From: an uncultured Gemmiger sp.
Lineage (GTDB): Bacteria > Bacillota > Clostridia > Oscillospirales > Ruminococcaceae
Assembly: GCA_934502625.1 (NCBI GenBank)
Contig: CAKSUQ010000005.1
Location: forward strand, 37,940-101,939
DNA length: 64,000 nt
Reading direction: 5' to 3'
Part shown: piece after piece, positions 51,176-59,567 of the stretch
Layout of the letters: every line of letters begins with the position of its first letter
Numbering within the stretch: the stretch's first letter is position 1
Made by a program: the position numbers and the translations under genes
The notes under the pieces: generated by a model
The model's database searches: none
Told to the model about the DNA's origin: nothing
What the model saw: only the letters and a program-made list of their open reading frames with translations

Positions 51176-52537
51176 ATGTTGACGCATATGAAAAAGGAAA
51201 GGCTGTTTACCAACCGCCAGCTGCTGACGCTGCTCTGGCCGCTTGTCATTGAGCAGGCGCTGGAAATCCTCGTCGGCATGGCGGATACCGTCATGGTCTC
51301 ATCGGTGGGCGAGGCCGCGATCTCCGGCGTTTCGCTGGTGGATATGATCAACCAGCTTATCATTACGCTGTTCGGCGCGCTGGCGACCGGCGGCGCGGTC
51401 GTCACCAGCCAGTACCTTGGCGCCAAGCGGCAGGAGGATGCCGCCAAAAGCGCCGGGCAGCTCGTCGGTCTCAGCGCACTGCTGGGCGTCGGCGTCGCGG
51501 CGTTCTGCCTGCTGACCCGCACGGCGCAGCTGCGGCTTTTCTTCGGCACGATCACCGACGATGTCATGGAAGCCTGCCTTGTCTACTTCACGATCACGTC
51601 GTTGTCCTTCCCGTTTTTGGCGCTGTACAACGCGGGTGCGGCCATCTTCCGCTCCACCGGCAACAGCGCTGTGTCGATGAAGGTCTCGGTCATTGTCAAC
51701 GCCATCAACTTTTTCGGCAACGCGTTCTGCGTCTTTGTGCTGAAGATGGGCGTCGCGGGCGTCGCTGTGCCCACGCTGATCTCCCGTGCGGTGGGCGCGG
51801 CCATCATTCTGGCGCTGGCCGCCAAGCCGGAGTATATCCTGCACATCACGCCGCGCACCGTCACCCATCTGGAGCGCAGCACCGCCAAAAATATCCTGTA
51901 CATCGGCATCCCCTCGGCGTTTGAGAACAGCCTGTTCCAGCTGGGACGCGTACTGGTTGTCTCGATGATCTCGCTGTTCGGCACGGTACATATCTCGGCC
52001 AACGCGGTCGCGAATAACCTCGACGCCATCGGCTGCATCGTGGGCAACGCGATGGGTCTGGCGATGATCACCGTCATCGGCCGCTGCGTCGGCGCGCAGG
52101 ATTTTGAGCAGGTGAAATACTACACGAAAAAGCTGCTGCTGTGGGATTACATCGCGCAGGGTGCGGTCAACGTGACCGTCATCCTGCTGCTGAACCAGAT
52201 TCTGAGCCTGTACACCCTCACGCCGGAGACCCGCGCGCTGTCGTGGACGCTGGTCATGATCCACGACGGCTGCGCGCTCCTCCTGTGGCCTGCGGCCTTT
52301 GTGCTGCCCAACGCCCTGCGCGCCGCCAACGACGTGCGGTTTACGATGATGGCAAGCGTTGTGTCGATGATCGTCTTCCGCATGGGATTAAGCTGGATCT
52401 TGTGCGTCAATATGGGACTAGGCGCGGTCGGCGTCTGGTACGCGATGATCGTCGACTGGATCTGCCGCATCATCTGCTTTGTGACCCGCTTCGTGACCGG
52501 TACATGGAAGAAAAACGCCTTAAAAAAGGTGGTGTAA
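51176..52537 (+). CDS. MATE-family exporter
   Basis: A 453-residue transporter with twelve helices. Motifs include EQALEILVGMADTVMVSSVGE near the start of helix 1 and ENSLFQLGRVLVVSMISLFG in the second half. The start is uncertain: ATG 51176 (GGGA 7 bases upstream) is used; ATG 51188 is also possible, and the -10 box at 51153 excludes a GTG at 51149. It is unrelated in operon terms to the first MATE gene and has no adjacent regulator. Substrate unknown. Confidence 0.9.
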   Translation: MLTHMKKERLFTNRQLLTLLWPLVIEQALEILVGMADTVMVSSVGEAAISGVSLVDMINQLIITLFGALATGGAVVTSQYLGAKRQEDAAKSAGQLVGLSALLGVGVAAFCLLTRTAQLRLFFGTITDDVMEACLVYFTITSLSFPFLALYNAGAAIFRSTGNSAVSMKVSVIVNAINFFGNAFCVFVLKMGVAGVAVPTLISRAVGAAIILALAAKPEYILHITPRTVTHLERSTAKNILYIGIPSAFENSLFQLGRVLVVSMISLFGTVHISANAVANNLDAIGCIVGNAMGLAMITVIGRCVGAQDFEQVKYYTKKLLLWDYIAQGAVNVTVILLLNQILSLYTLTPETRALSWTLVMIHDGCALLLWPAAFVLPNALRAANDVRFTMMASVVSMIVFRMGLSWILCVNMGLGAVGVWYAMIVDWICRIICFVTRFVTGTWKKNALKKVV

Positions 52538-52555
52538 CGTAAAAAAGGAGAACCC

Positions 52556-53311
52556 ATGAAATTCATCAGCTGGAATGTCAACGGCCTGCGCGCCTGCCTG
52601 AAAAAGGGCTTTGAGGATACCTTCAACGCGCTGGATGCGGATTTCTTCTGCATTCAGGAGACGAAGATGCAGCCCGGTCAGGCGGATTTTGCACCTGCAG
52701 GCTACACCGAATATATCTACAGCGCCGACAAAAAGGGCTACTCCGGTACGGCCATCTGGGCGAAAACGCCCGCATTGTCGGTGCGGTACGGTCTCGACGA
52801 AGACATCCACAACCACGAGGGGCGCGCCATCACGCTGGAATACCCGGATTTTTACCTTGTGAACCTCTATGTGCCCAACTCCCAGAACGAGCTGGCGCGC
52901 ATCGACTACCGCATGCAATGGGAGGACGACCTGCGCCGCTACCTGCAGAAGCTCGATGCCGAAAAGCCGGTCATCCTCTGCGGCGATCTGAACGTCGCGC
53001 ACGAGGACATTGATTTGAAGAACCCCGGCCCCAACCGCGGCGCGGCGGGCTTCTCCGATCAGGAGCGCGGCAAGCTGGGCGAGCTGCTGGCGGCGGGCTT
53101 CACGGATTCGTTCCGCCGCCTGCACCCCGATGCCACCGGCATGTACAGCTGGTGGAGCATGCGCTTCCGCGCCCGCGAACGGAACGCAGGCTGGCGTATC
53201 GACTATTTCCTCGTCAGCAACCGCTTGGCCGAGAAGATCGCGAAGGCCGAGATTCTGATGGAGGTAATGGGAAGCGACCATTGCCCGGTGGAGCTGGATA
53301 TTGACCTGTAA
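52556..53311 (+). CDS. xth: Exodeoxyribonuclease III (AP endonuclease)
   Basis: A 251-residue metal-dependent repair nuclease that cuts at abasic sites and degrades 3' ends. Catalytic segments are visible: SWNVNGLRA (start), IQETKMQ with the metal-binding Glu, CGDLNVAHEDIDLKNP with the active-site Asp and Asn, and GSDHCPVELDI with the final Asp-His pair. AAAAGGAG lies 6 bases before ATG 52556. It follows the MATE gene by 18 bases and ends just before repeat copy C. Confidence 0.95.
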   Translation: MKFISWNVNGLRACLKKGFEDTFNALDADFFCIQETKMQPGQADFAPAGYTEYIYSADKKGYSGTAIWAKTPALSVRYGLDEDIHNHEGRAITLEYPDFYLVNLYVPNSQNELARIDYRMQWEDDLRRYLQKLDAEKPVILCGDLNVAHEDIDLKNPGPNRGAAGFSDQERGKLGELLAAGFTDSFRRLHPDATGMYSWWSMRFRARERNAGWRIDYFLVSNRLAEKIAKAEILMEVMGSDHCPVELDIDL

Positions 53312-53312
53312 G

Positions 53313-53461
53313 TGCCTTCCCCCAGCGGGGGAAGGTGTCTGCGGCTCTGCCCGCAGACGGATGAGGGGAGGCCTTCCGGCTGCTGCCCGGTAAAGAAGCG
53401 GCAGGGATACACTGCCCCTCATCAGTCTGCTTCGCAGACAGCTTCCCCCCAAGGGGAAGCC
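53313..53461. repeat. 147-bp palindromic element, copy C
   Basis: Begins 2 bases after the exonuclease gene stop with TGCCTTCCCCCAGCGGGGGA, includes CGGATGAGGGGAGGCCTTCC and CTGCCCCTCATCAGTCTGC, and ends in CCCCAAGGGGAAGCC. Here no T-run follows the last hairpin (AAAGAAG instead), unlike copies A, B and D. Confidence 0.83.
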
Positions 53462-53485
53462 AAAGAAGAAAATTTTTTGAAAATG

Positions 53486-53524
53486 CCCCCGCGTTGCAAT
53501 ATAGCCCGCGGGGGATTCGTTTTA
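53486..53524 (+). terminator. Hairpin before the sigma factor gene
   Basis: CCCCCGCG (53486-53493) pairs with CGCGGGGG (53507-53514) around a 13-base AT-rich loop, followed by ATTCGTTTTA. A weak terminator or leader structure. Confidence 0.55.
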
Positions 53525-53560
53525 GTATACAGAAAGCGAAAGCGAGAGGAGGTGTGGGCG

Positions 53561-54085
53561 CTGACAAATGAAGAATTTACCGGCCTGATGCAGCAATACC
53601 AAAAGCTCATCTACACAGTATGCCTGCAATTCGTGCATGAGCCCCACACCGCCGAGGATCTGACGCAGGACACCTTCCTCTCGGCGTTTTCGGCCATCGA
53701 CCGGTGCGAGCCGCAGTATTACAAACAGTGGCTCGTCCGGGTGGCGGCCAACAAGTGCAAGGACCACCTGAAAAGCGCGTGGGTACGCAAGGTCGATGCC
53801 CCCGGCGACGACGCCCTGCCGGAACCACGCGGCGTGCCCGGCAGCGATGCCGACGACCCGGCGCAAAGTGTCATCGACCGTGCCGGTGCGGCAGAGCTGG
53901 AAACGCTGGTGCGCAGCCTGCGCGAGCCCTACGGCAAGATCGCGGTGCTCTATTTCTTAGAGCATAAGGAAAGCAGCGAGATCGCCAAGCTCGTCAACCG
54001 CCCGCCTGCGACCATCAACAGCCAGCTGTGGCGCGCGAAACTGCTGCTTCGCCAGCAGATCATCGAGAGGAGGCAAAGGGAATGA
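53561..54085 (+). CDS. ECF-type RNA polymerase sigma factor (probable CTG start)
   Basis: A 174-residue sigma-70-family factor. Region 2 includes the YQKLIYTVCLQFVHEPHTAEDLTQDTFL segment, and region 4 contains LREPYGKIAVLYFLEHKESSEIAKLVNRP...VNSQLWRAK-like helix-turn-helix (here TINSQLWRAK). No ATG or TTG lies in frame near the right place. AGGAGG (53547-53552) stands 8 bases before CTG 53561, which would encode (M)TNEEFTGL, the usual ECF start; the GTG at 53552 overlaps the ribosome site. The anti-sigma gene overlaps its end by 4 bases. Confidence 0.88.
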   Translation: MTNEEFTGLMQQYQKLIYTVCLQFVHEPHTAEDLTQDTFLSAFSAIDRCEPQYYKQWLVRVAANKCKDHLKSAWVRKVDAPGDDALPEPRGVPGSDADDPAQSVIDRAGAAELETLVRSLREPYGKIAVLYFLEHKESSEIAKLVNRPPATINSQLWRAKLLLRQQIIERRQRE

Positions 54086-54612
54086 GCCTTTATTTTGATA
54101 ACGAAAAATTGTTTGACGCCGAAGGCCACCTGACCGACGAGGGACTGTACGCCCTGAAGGATGGCACGCTGGACGCCCTCGGCGCACTGGAAGCCGCCGA
54201 GCACCTGAGCTTCTGTGACTACTGTCTGCTGCGCTACACGGCGATGATCGACGCCGCGCCCGACTGCATGAAGCAGCCGATGCGCGACCTGATCCCGCAG
54301 GTGCAAAACCTGATGCGGCTGCGCAGCTTCCGCATTATGACGAACCGGTATGTCTCGGCGGCGGCGGCCGTCGTGCTGGGGTTTGTGCTGTGGGGCGCGG
54401 TCAGCACATTCGGCCTGCCGGATGTCTCCGCCCTGACCGCCCAGCAGCCCACCGCCCCGCAGCAGCGGTTCGGCACAAAAGTCAGCACCGCCGTCAGCGG
54501 CTTTTACAAGAGCCTTGACGATACCTTCAAAAGCTTTACGCTGACCGCCGAAAACGGTCTTGACCAAATCAGAGCACAAAGCATCGGCGGCAGCACCGCC
54601 AAGGGAGAATGA
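54082..54612 (+). CDS. Zinc-type anti-sigma factor, membrane-anchored
   Basis: A 176-residue protein. ATG 54082 overlaps the sigma gene stop; GAGGCAAAGGG lies upstream. Residues His41, Cys45 and Cys48 (EHLSFCDYC) form the HxxxCxxC of zinc-binding anti-sigma domains. A helix spans about 91-110 and the rest is extracytoplasmic. It should hold the sigma factor inactive until an envelope signal arrives. The short region between the zinc site and the helix is typical for the family. Confidence 0.85.
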   Translation: MSLYFDNEKLFDAEGHLTDEGLYALKDGTLDALGALEAAEHLSFCDYCLLRYTAMIDAAPDCMKQPMRDLIPQVQNLMRLRSFRIMTNRYVSAAAAVVLGFVLWGAVSTFGLPDVSALTAQQPTAPQQRFGTKVSTAVSGFYKSLDDTFKSFTLTAENGLDQIRAQSIGGSTAKGE

Positions 54613-54615
54613 CCT

Positions 54616-55152
54616 ATGAAAAAGAATGGATTCCTGACCTTTATCTTCGCCTGCATCCCCGGTGCGGGGCAGATGTACTACGGCTATATGCAGCGCGGCC
54701 TCTCGATTGCGATGATGCTGATACTCTGCGTGATGGCGGCCACCGTCATTGAGCCGCTGCTGTTCCTCTGCCTTGTCATCTGGATGTACAGCTTTTTTGA
54801 CACCTATGACCTCATCCGCCACATGGCGGCCGGTGAGCCGAAGGAGGATTCCCTGCTGGTTCTGGGCAATTATGAGGAAATCAAAAAGCTGATCCCCCAG
54901 CATAACAGGCTGATCGGCTGGGGTCTGGTCGGCTTCGGCGTTTGGGCACTGTATGAGACATTCATCTCAACATGGCTCTATACGCTGCTGTGCAATCTTG
55001 TGGGCAACGGCTACGCCTACGACATCATCACCGGCATACCGAATATTGTCATTGCGGCACTGCTGATCTATGTCGGCGTCCGCCTGCTGGGGCTGCACCC
55101 GGCCAAGAAGACCCCCACGGACGACGATCTGCCGCCGTATCCGCATGAATAA
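54616..55152 (+). CDS. TM2-like small membrane protein of the sigma operon
   Basis: A 178-residue protein beginning MKKNGFLTFIFACIPGAGQM. The GAGQMYYGYMQRG segment (about 16-28) and following helices match TM2-type domains. There are about four helices in total, the last two near 100-125 and 135-155, and a short acidic tail. It starts 3 bases after the anti-sigma stop, so it belongs to the same envelope-stress operon. Function unknown. Confidence 0.75.
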   Translation: MKKNGFLTFIFACIPGAGQMYYGYMQRGLSIAMMLILCVMAATVIEPLLFLCLVIWMYSFFDTYDLIRHMAAGEPKEDSLLVLGNYEEIKKLIPQHNRLIGWGLVGFGVWALYETFISTWLYTLLCNLVGNGYAYDIITGIPNIVIAALLIYVGVRLLGLHPAKKTPTDDDLPPYPHE

Positions 55153-55156
55153 AATC

Positions 55157-55305
55157 TTTGCCTTCCCCAGAGGGGGAAGGTGCCGCCCGCAGGCGGCGGA
55201 TGAGGGGCGGATGTGCCGCAGTAACCCGGCAATGGGCAATAGAGAAAGCGTCGCCCCTCATCAGTCTGCTTCGCAGACAGCTTCCCCCTCTGGGGAAGCC
55301 TTTTT
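55157..55305. repeat. 147-bp palindromic element, copy D
   Basis: Starts TTTGCCTTCCCCAGAGGGGGA, carries GCGGATGAGGGGCGG and CGCCCCTCATCAGTCTGC, and ends CTCTGGGGAAGCCTTTTT. It begins 4 bases after the TM2-like gene and splits the sigma operon from the following gene. The final hairpin and T-run form a good terminator. Confidence 0.85.
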
Positions 55306-55334
55306 ACACAACAAGATAAAAATGAGGTAACATT

Positions 55335-56231
55335 ATGGATGAACAAACCACCCCGAAAAAGGTTCGCCGTGTTGGCACGGTCGCGTTTGCGCTGGTGCTG
55401 ATTCTGGCCGGTGTGCTGCTGATGGTCTACCAGCTTGTGCCGGGCTTCAACCTGCTCAAGATCCTGAAATTCTCGCCGGTCATCCTCATTGTGCTGGGCG
55501 TCGAGATGCTCATCTACAGCGCCAGACCCGACGTGAAGGTCAAGTTTGACTGGCTCGCTATACTGGGCACGGCGTTCACCCTCTGCGTGGTCGGTGCGGC
55601 GGCGCTGCTGCCCCTCGCCATCAGAGAGTGGGGATCTGCCCGCAGCTACGCCCAGAACCGCATTGAATCGCAGAAAGCGGACGCGATGTACAGCGCCCTG
55701 ACCGCCGACCCGGAGCTGAAAGCCAGAACGAACTCCCTGAGCGTGAACGTATGGTTCAACCACGAGGCCGACGGCGACTACACGCTGCAAAGCGGTGATG
55801 ACTGCATCCTGAACGCGGAGTTTGTGAACAACTACGCCGACGCGGAGACATTCGCCGCCGACTGTATGGCCGTCATGCAGGCTGCGCAGGCGGAGGACTT
55901 GGGCTTTACGCGGTACAGCTTCAGCACCGATGAGGACGCCGACGACGGCGAAAGCTACTACCTCGACTGCGTCGACGCCTACCCGGCGGGGCTGACGGCG
56001 GCGCAGGTCGCCCAGCGTGTGCAGGTAAGCTACCACTACGACGGGTCGAACTATTCGTCGCAGGCAGACCGGAACGCTGCCATCCGGCAGGATCTGCGCA
56101 ATCAGATCGGCGACGAGTACGCCGACGCCCACGACGGCGAGTATCCCACGCAGGAATACCTCGACGAGGAGGTCGCGCGCCGCCTTGCCGAACGAACCGG
56201 CATGGCCACGCCTGAAAGCGCACAGGCATAA
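55335..56231 (+). CDS. Membrane protein with LiaF/LiaI-like N terminus, sigma-operon neighbour
   Basis: A 298-residue protein. Three helices in the N-terminal third (about 13-34, 38-58 and 66-90) resemble the membrane domains of LiaI/LiaF-type stress proteins (an LAGVLLMVYQL-type helix, then LKFSPVILIVLGVEML). The extracellular C-terminal part is very acidic and ends with DEEVARRLAER. AATGAGGTAA is the ribosome site before ATG 55335. It is separated from the sigma operon by repeat copy D. An envelope-stress role is inferred. Confidence 0.7.
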   Translation: MDEQTTPKKVRRVGTVAFALVLILAGVLLMVYQLVPGFNLLKILKFSPVILIVLGVEMLIYSARPDVKVKFDWLAILGTAFTLCVVGAAALLPLAIREWGSARSYAQNRIESQKADAMYSALTADPELKARTNSLSVNVWFNHEADGDYTLQSGDDCILNAEFVNNYADAETFAADCMAVMQAAQAEDLGFTRYSFSTDEDADDGESYYLDCVDAYPAGLTAAQVAQRVQVSYHYDGSNYSSQADRNAAIRQDLRNQIGDEYADAHDGEYPTQEYLDEEVARRLAERTGMATPESAQA

Positions 56232-56278
56232 AAAAGCAAAGCACCGGGACAGGAATTGTCTCGGTGCTTTTGCTTTTA
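56231..56278. terminator. Bidirectional terminator between convergent genes
   Basis: AAAAGCAAAGCACCG-GGACA pairs with TGTC-TCGGTGCTTTTGCTTTT, A-rich on the left and T-rich on the right, between the LiaF-like gene and the minus-strand LacI gene. Confidence 0.88.
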
Positions 56279-56287
56279 TAGCGAAAT

Positions 56288-57283
56288 TCAGACGCTCTCG
56301 CCCTCGACCCACTCGAAGGGGATAATCTCATGCACGGCGGGCGCGCCGTCCTCGATGCAGTGCAGCAGGATGTCGGTGGCGCGCGCGGCCAGAAGGTCAG
56401 CGCTCTGGCGGATGGTCGTAAGGCGCGGCACGGTGTAGCGCCCCAGCGCAATGCCGTCGTACCCGGCCACCGCCATGTCCTGCGGCACGCGCAGGCCGCG
56501 GTCTTGCAGCGCACGGATCGCGCCCAGCGCCATCAGGTCGGACATGGCAAAAATCGCCGTCAGGCCGGGGCATTTGTCCACCAGCTGCCCGGCGGCCTGA
56601 TAGCCCTCCTCCATCGAGAAGTCCGCGAAGGCGTACTGCGTGTCAAAGTCGAAAGGCAGCCTCAGCTGCGCCATGGCGTCGCGGCAGCCGGATAGGCGGC
56701 GCTGGCTGGGGCGGCTGTCGGCAGGGTCGCCGCCGATGATGCCGATGACTTTGTGCCCCCGGCGGGCAAGCTGGGTGATGAGCGCCGCCGCTGCCGCACG
56801 GTCGTCGACGCTGACGCTGGACAGATTCGGGATATGCTGCTCGGCGGCGTTGTTCGTCAGCAGCAGGCAGGGCAGCCCCAGATTGGCCAGCGCCGGTGTG
56901 AAGCAGTGCGGGTGCGAGCCGATGAAAAAGATGCCGTGGGGGCGGCGCTCGGTACAGATCATCTGCGCGGTCGCCATCTCGTCGCTGGCCTCGTTGATGT
57001 AGTAGACTGTCGGCGTGTAGCCTCGCGCCTCGACGCAGGCCTGCAATTTGTCCAAAAGGTCGGCGAACAGCGCATTCTGCGTGCCTTTGATGACAAGCGC
57101 CAGCCCCTCGCGAACGTGCTGCTTCAGGTGCTTGGCGTTGGCGTTCGGTTGGTAGCCGTACTGCTGCATGACCGCTGTGACCCGTGCGCGGGTCGCCGCA
57201 CGGACGGCGGGATTATGGTTCAGCACGCGGGACACTGTCCCGACCGAGCAGCCCGCCTCGCGGGCAATGTCCTTGATCGTCAT
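56288..57283 (-). CDS. LacI-family transcriptional regulator
   Basis: A 331-residue regulator. The N-terminal HTH is TIKDIAREAGCSVGTVSRVLN, and the hinge-like YQPNANAKHLKQ follows. The ligand-binding domain ends with VAGYDGIALGRYTVPRLTTI, the canonical LacI pattern. GGAGG lies 8 bases before the ATG. The gene starts 13 bases after the recQ stop on the same strand, so it is at the end of a cysteine hydrolase-recQ-lacI transcript. Its target is unknown. Confidence 0.93.
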   Translation of the reverse strand: MTIKDIAREAGCSVGTVSRVLNHNPAVRAATRARVTAVMQQYGYQPNANAKHLKQHVREGLALVIKGTQNALFADLLDKLQACVEARGYTPTVYYINEASDEMATAQMICTERRPHGIFFIGSHPHCFTPALANLGLPCLLLTNNAAEQHIPNLSSVSVDDRAAAAALITQLARRGHKVIGIIGGDPADSRPSQRRLSGCRDAMAQLRLPFDFDTQYAFADFSMEEGYQAAGQLVDKCPGLTAIFAMSDLMALGAIRALQDRGLRVPQDMAVAGYDGIALGRYTVPRLTTIRQSADLLAARATDILLHCIEDGAPAVHEIIPFEWVEGESV

Positions 57284-57296
57284 GGGAATACCTCCG

Positions 57297-59564
57297 TCAA
57301 TCGTTTGGCGTTGACCTAGTAAAATGCTCCACGATCAACCGCTGGGCATCCGGGGTGAACTGCAAAACGGCGTAGGGCGTGCCCCGCGCACTGACGCGGT
57401 CTTCCGACCGGATGCCCGCGTCGATGCCGCGCTCGGTCGGCAGGTAGTAAAAGCCCTGCGTCGGCAGGCGTTCCAGCGCGATCAACCCCTGCGCCGCCAA
57501 AAACTCCTCCATCTGCTTGATGGTCGGCTTCTTCGCGTTGGGGTCGCTGCACGCCTCGGTCAGGGCGGCCTTCATCTCGGCACCCGTGCGGGCGTCCGCG
57601 TAGGGAAATGCCGCTGCGTCGTCGGGTGTGAGGTAAAACTCCACCTTTTTGCCGCCTTTGGCGGCGGGGCGGGCGTGGGGCGCGGGTTCTTCGGGCGGCG
57701 CGTCAAGGCTCAGCACGGCGTCGGGGTGCTCGGCACGATAGGCATCGATGACCGCAAAAAAGCTGGCGGCGTACTTTTCGTACTTGCGCTCGCCCATGCC
57801 GTAGACGCCGTGCATCTCCTCGACGTTTTTCGGCGCGCGCAGGCACATGTCGGCCAGCGATTTGTCGCCAAAAATGACGTAGGGCGGCAGTCCTTCGCGC
57901 TGGGCGGTGTCGTAGCGCAGCTCCCGCAGGCGGGCGTACAGCTCCATCCCGGCCTTTGTCAGGGCATCCATCACGCTGCGGCGCTGCGGGCGGGGCGTGC
58001 GCTCCGGCTCGCGGCGGGGCGGCATCCGCACGATGACCTGTGCGCCGGGAACTTTCAGCGGGGTGATGTCGCCCATGTGCAGCACGGCGTACTGGTCGTC
58101 GGTCTGGACGAGGTAACCATCCTCCAACAGCTGCGCCAGCAGCCTGTCCAGCGCCTCGCGCGGGGTGTCCTTCAGCTTGCCGTAACTCTTGAGATCCTGC
58201 GCACCGATCTCCCGCAGGCGGGCGCGGTTTGCCCCCTGCAGCGTACCGAAGACCATCGCCTTGCCGTAGCGGCCATGCAGCTCGGCCACGCAGTTGATCA
58301 TCCACTTCGCGGCGGCGGTCATGTCCACCTCCTCCCACGGGTCACTGCAGCTGCCGCAGTTTCCGCAGGGGTCGGTGGGGTGCTCACCGAAATATTCCAG
58401 AATGTAGTTGCGCAGGCAGCCGGTGGTCTGGCAGTAGCGCTCCATCGTCTGTAACCGCTGCAAGTCGCGCTGGCGCAGCAGTGCGGCGTCGTCCTCTTCC
58501 ATCTCGGAAAAATCCTTGCGATCCAGCAAGAATTTGTTGATGACAACATCCTGCGCCGAGTAGAGCAGCACGCACTGGGACGGCAGCCCGTCGCGCCCGG
58601 CGCGGCCGGCCTCCTGATAGTAGTTTTCCATGCTCTGCGGCATGTTGTAGTGCAGCACAAACCGCACGTTCGACTTGTCAATGCCCATGCCAAAGGCGTT
58701 CGTCGCCGTAATGACCGGGGCTTTGTCGTAGATGAAGTCGTTCTGGTTCTGCTTGCGGGTCTCGCTGCTCAGACCTGCGTGGTACTTCGTCGCGACAAAG
58801 CCGTACTCCCGCAGCAGCGCGTCGAGCTTGTCGACGTTCTTGCGGGTGGCGCAGTAGATGATGCCGCTTTCGCCGGGGTGTTCGCGCAGGTATTGCAGTA
58901 CGAAATCGTCCTTGCGGCGGGTCGCTGCGACCTGAAAGTAGAGGTTTGGCCGGTCAAAGCCGGTCACCAGCACTTTCGGGTCGTGCAGACGCAGCGTGCA
59001 GCAGATGTCGTCCCTGACAGCCTCGGTCGCCGTGGCGGTGAACGCCGAAAGGATCGGGCGGCGGGGCAGGCTGGCGACGAAATCGAGGATTTTTAAGTAG
59101 CTGGGGCGGAAATCCTGCCCCCACTGGCTGATGCAGTGTGCCTCGTCCACCGTCACCATGCTGACGTCCGCCCCGGCGGCAAACGCGCGGAAGACGCTGC
59201 TTTCCAGCCGTTCGGGCGCGACGTAGATGATCTTATAGCTGCCCTCGGCGGCGTTCGCCAGCGCGCGGCTGATCTGTGTTTCGGACAGCGACGAATTGAT
59301 GAACGCCGAGGGGATGCCGGCTGCGTTCAGCGCCTTGACCTGATCCTGCATCAGCGAGATCAGCGGTGAGATGACAAGGGTGATGCCCGGCAGCAGCAGC
59401 GCCGGGATCTGGTAGCAGATGGATTTGCCCGCGCCGGTGGGCATGATGGCAAGGGCGTCGCGCCCGGCGAGGATCGCGTCGACGATCTCGTCCTGACCGG
59501 GGCGGAAGGAGTCATAGCCGAAATACCGGCGCAGCGCCTGCTGCGGTGTCATTGCGTCCGGCAT
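57297..59564 (-). CDS. recQ: RecQ-type ATP-dependent DNA helicase
   Basis: A 755-residue 3'-5' helicase for recombination and fork repair. Walker A reads MPTGAGKSICYQ, motif II is VDEAHCISQWGQDF, and motif VI contains YYQEAGRAGRDG. A zinc region follows with Cys in TGCLRNYI and CGNCGSC. An HRDC domain (about 525-610) begins KAGMELYARLRELR. An extra C-terminal domain of about 115 residues (LPTQGFYYLPTERG...) is present and differs from E. coli RecQ; it looks like the extra module of Clostridial RecQ. ATG 59564 is 3 bases after the upstream stop, so translation is coupled. Confidence 0.93.
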   Translation of the reverse strand: MPDAMTPQQALRRYFGYDSFRPGQDEIVDAILAGRDALAIMPTGAGKSICYQIPALLLPGITLVISPLISLMQDQVKALNAAGIPSAFINSSLSETQISRALANAAEGSYKIIYVAPERLESSVFRAFAAGADVSMVTVDEAHCISQWGQDFRPSYLKILDFVASLPRRPILSAFTATATEAVRDDICCTLRLHDPKVLVTGFDRPNLYFQVAATRRKDDFVLQYLREHPGESGIIYCATRKNVDKLDALLREYGFVATKYHAGLSSETRKQNQNDFIYDKAPVITATNAFGMGIDKSNVRFVLHYNMPQSMENYYQEAGRAGRDGLPSQCVLLYSAQDVVINKFLLDRKDFSEMEEDDAALLRQRDLQRLQTMERYCQTTGCLRNYILEYFGEHPTDPCGNCGSCSDPWEEVDMTAAAKWMINCVAELHGRYGKAMVFGTLQGANRARLREIGAQDLKSYGKLKDTPREALDRLLAQLLEDGYLVQTDDQYAVLHMGDITPLKVPGAQVIVRMPPRREPERTPRPQRRSVMDALTKAGMELYARLRELRYDTAQREGLPPYVIFGDKSLADMCLRAPKNVEEMHGVYGMGERKYEKYAASFFAVIDAYRAEHPDAVLSLDAPPEEPAPHARPAAKGGKKVEFYLTPDDAAAFPYADARTGAEMKAALTEACSDPNAKKPTIKQMEEFLAAQGLIALERLPTQGFYYLPTERGIDAGIRSEDRVSARGTPYAVLQFTPDAQRLIVEHFTRSTPND

Positions 59565-59567
59565 GGC

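Noticed and set aside
53312..53560. An extended N terminus of the sigma factor reading through repeat copy C
   Set aside because: The extension encodes repeat sequence, begins 1 base after the exonuclease stop and has no ribosome site. A start at 53561 fits the family.
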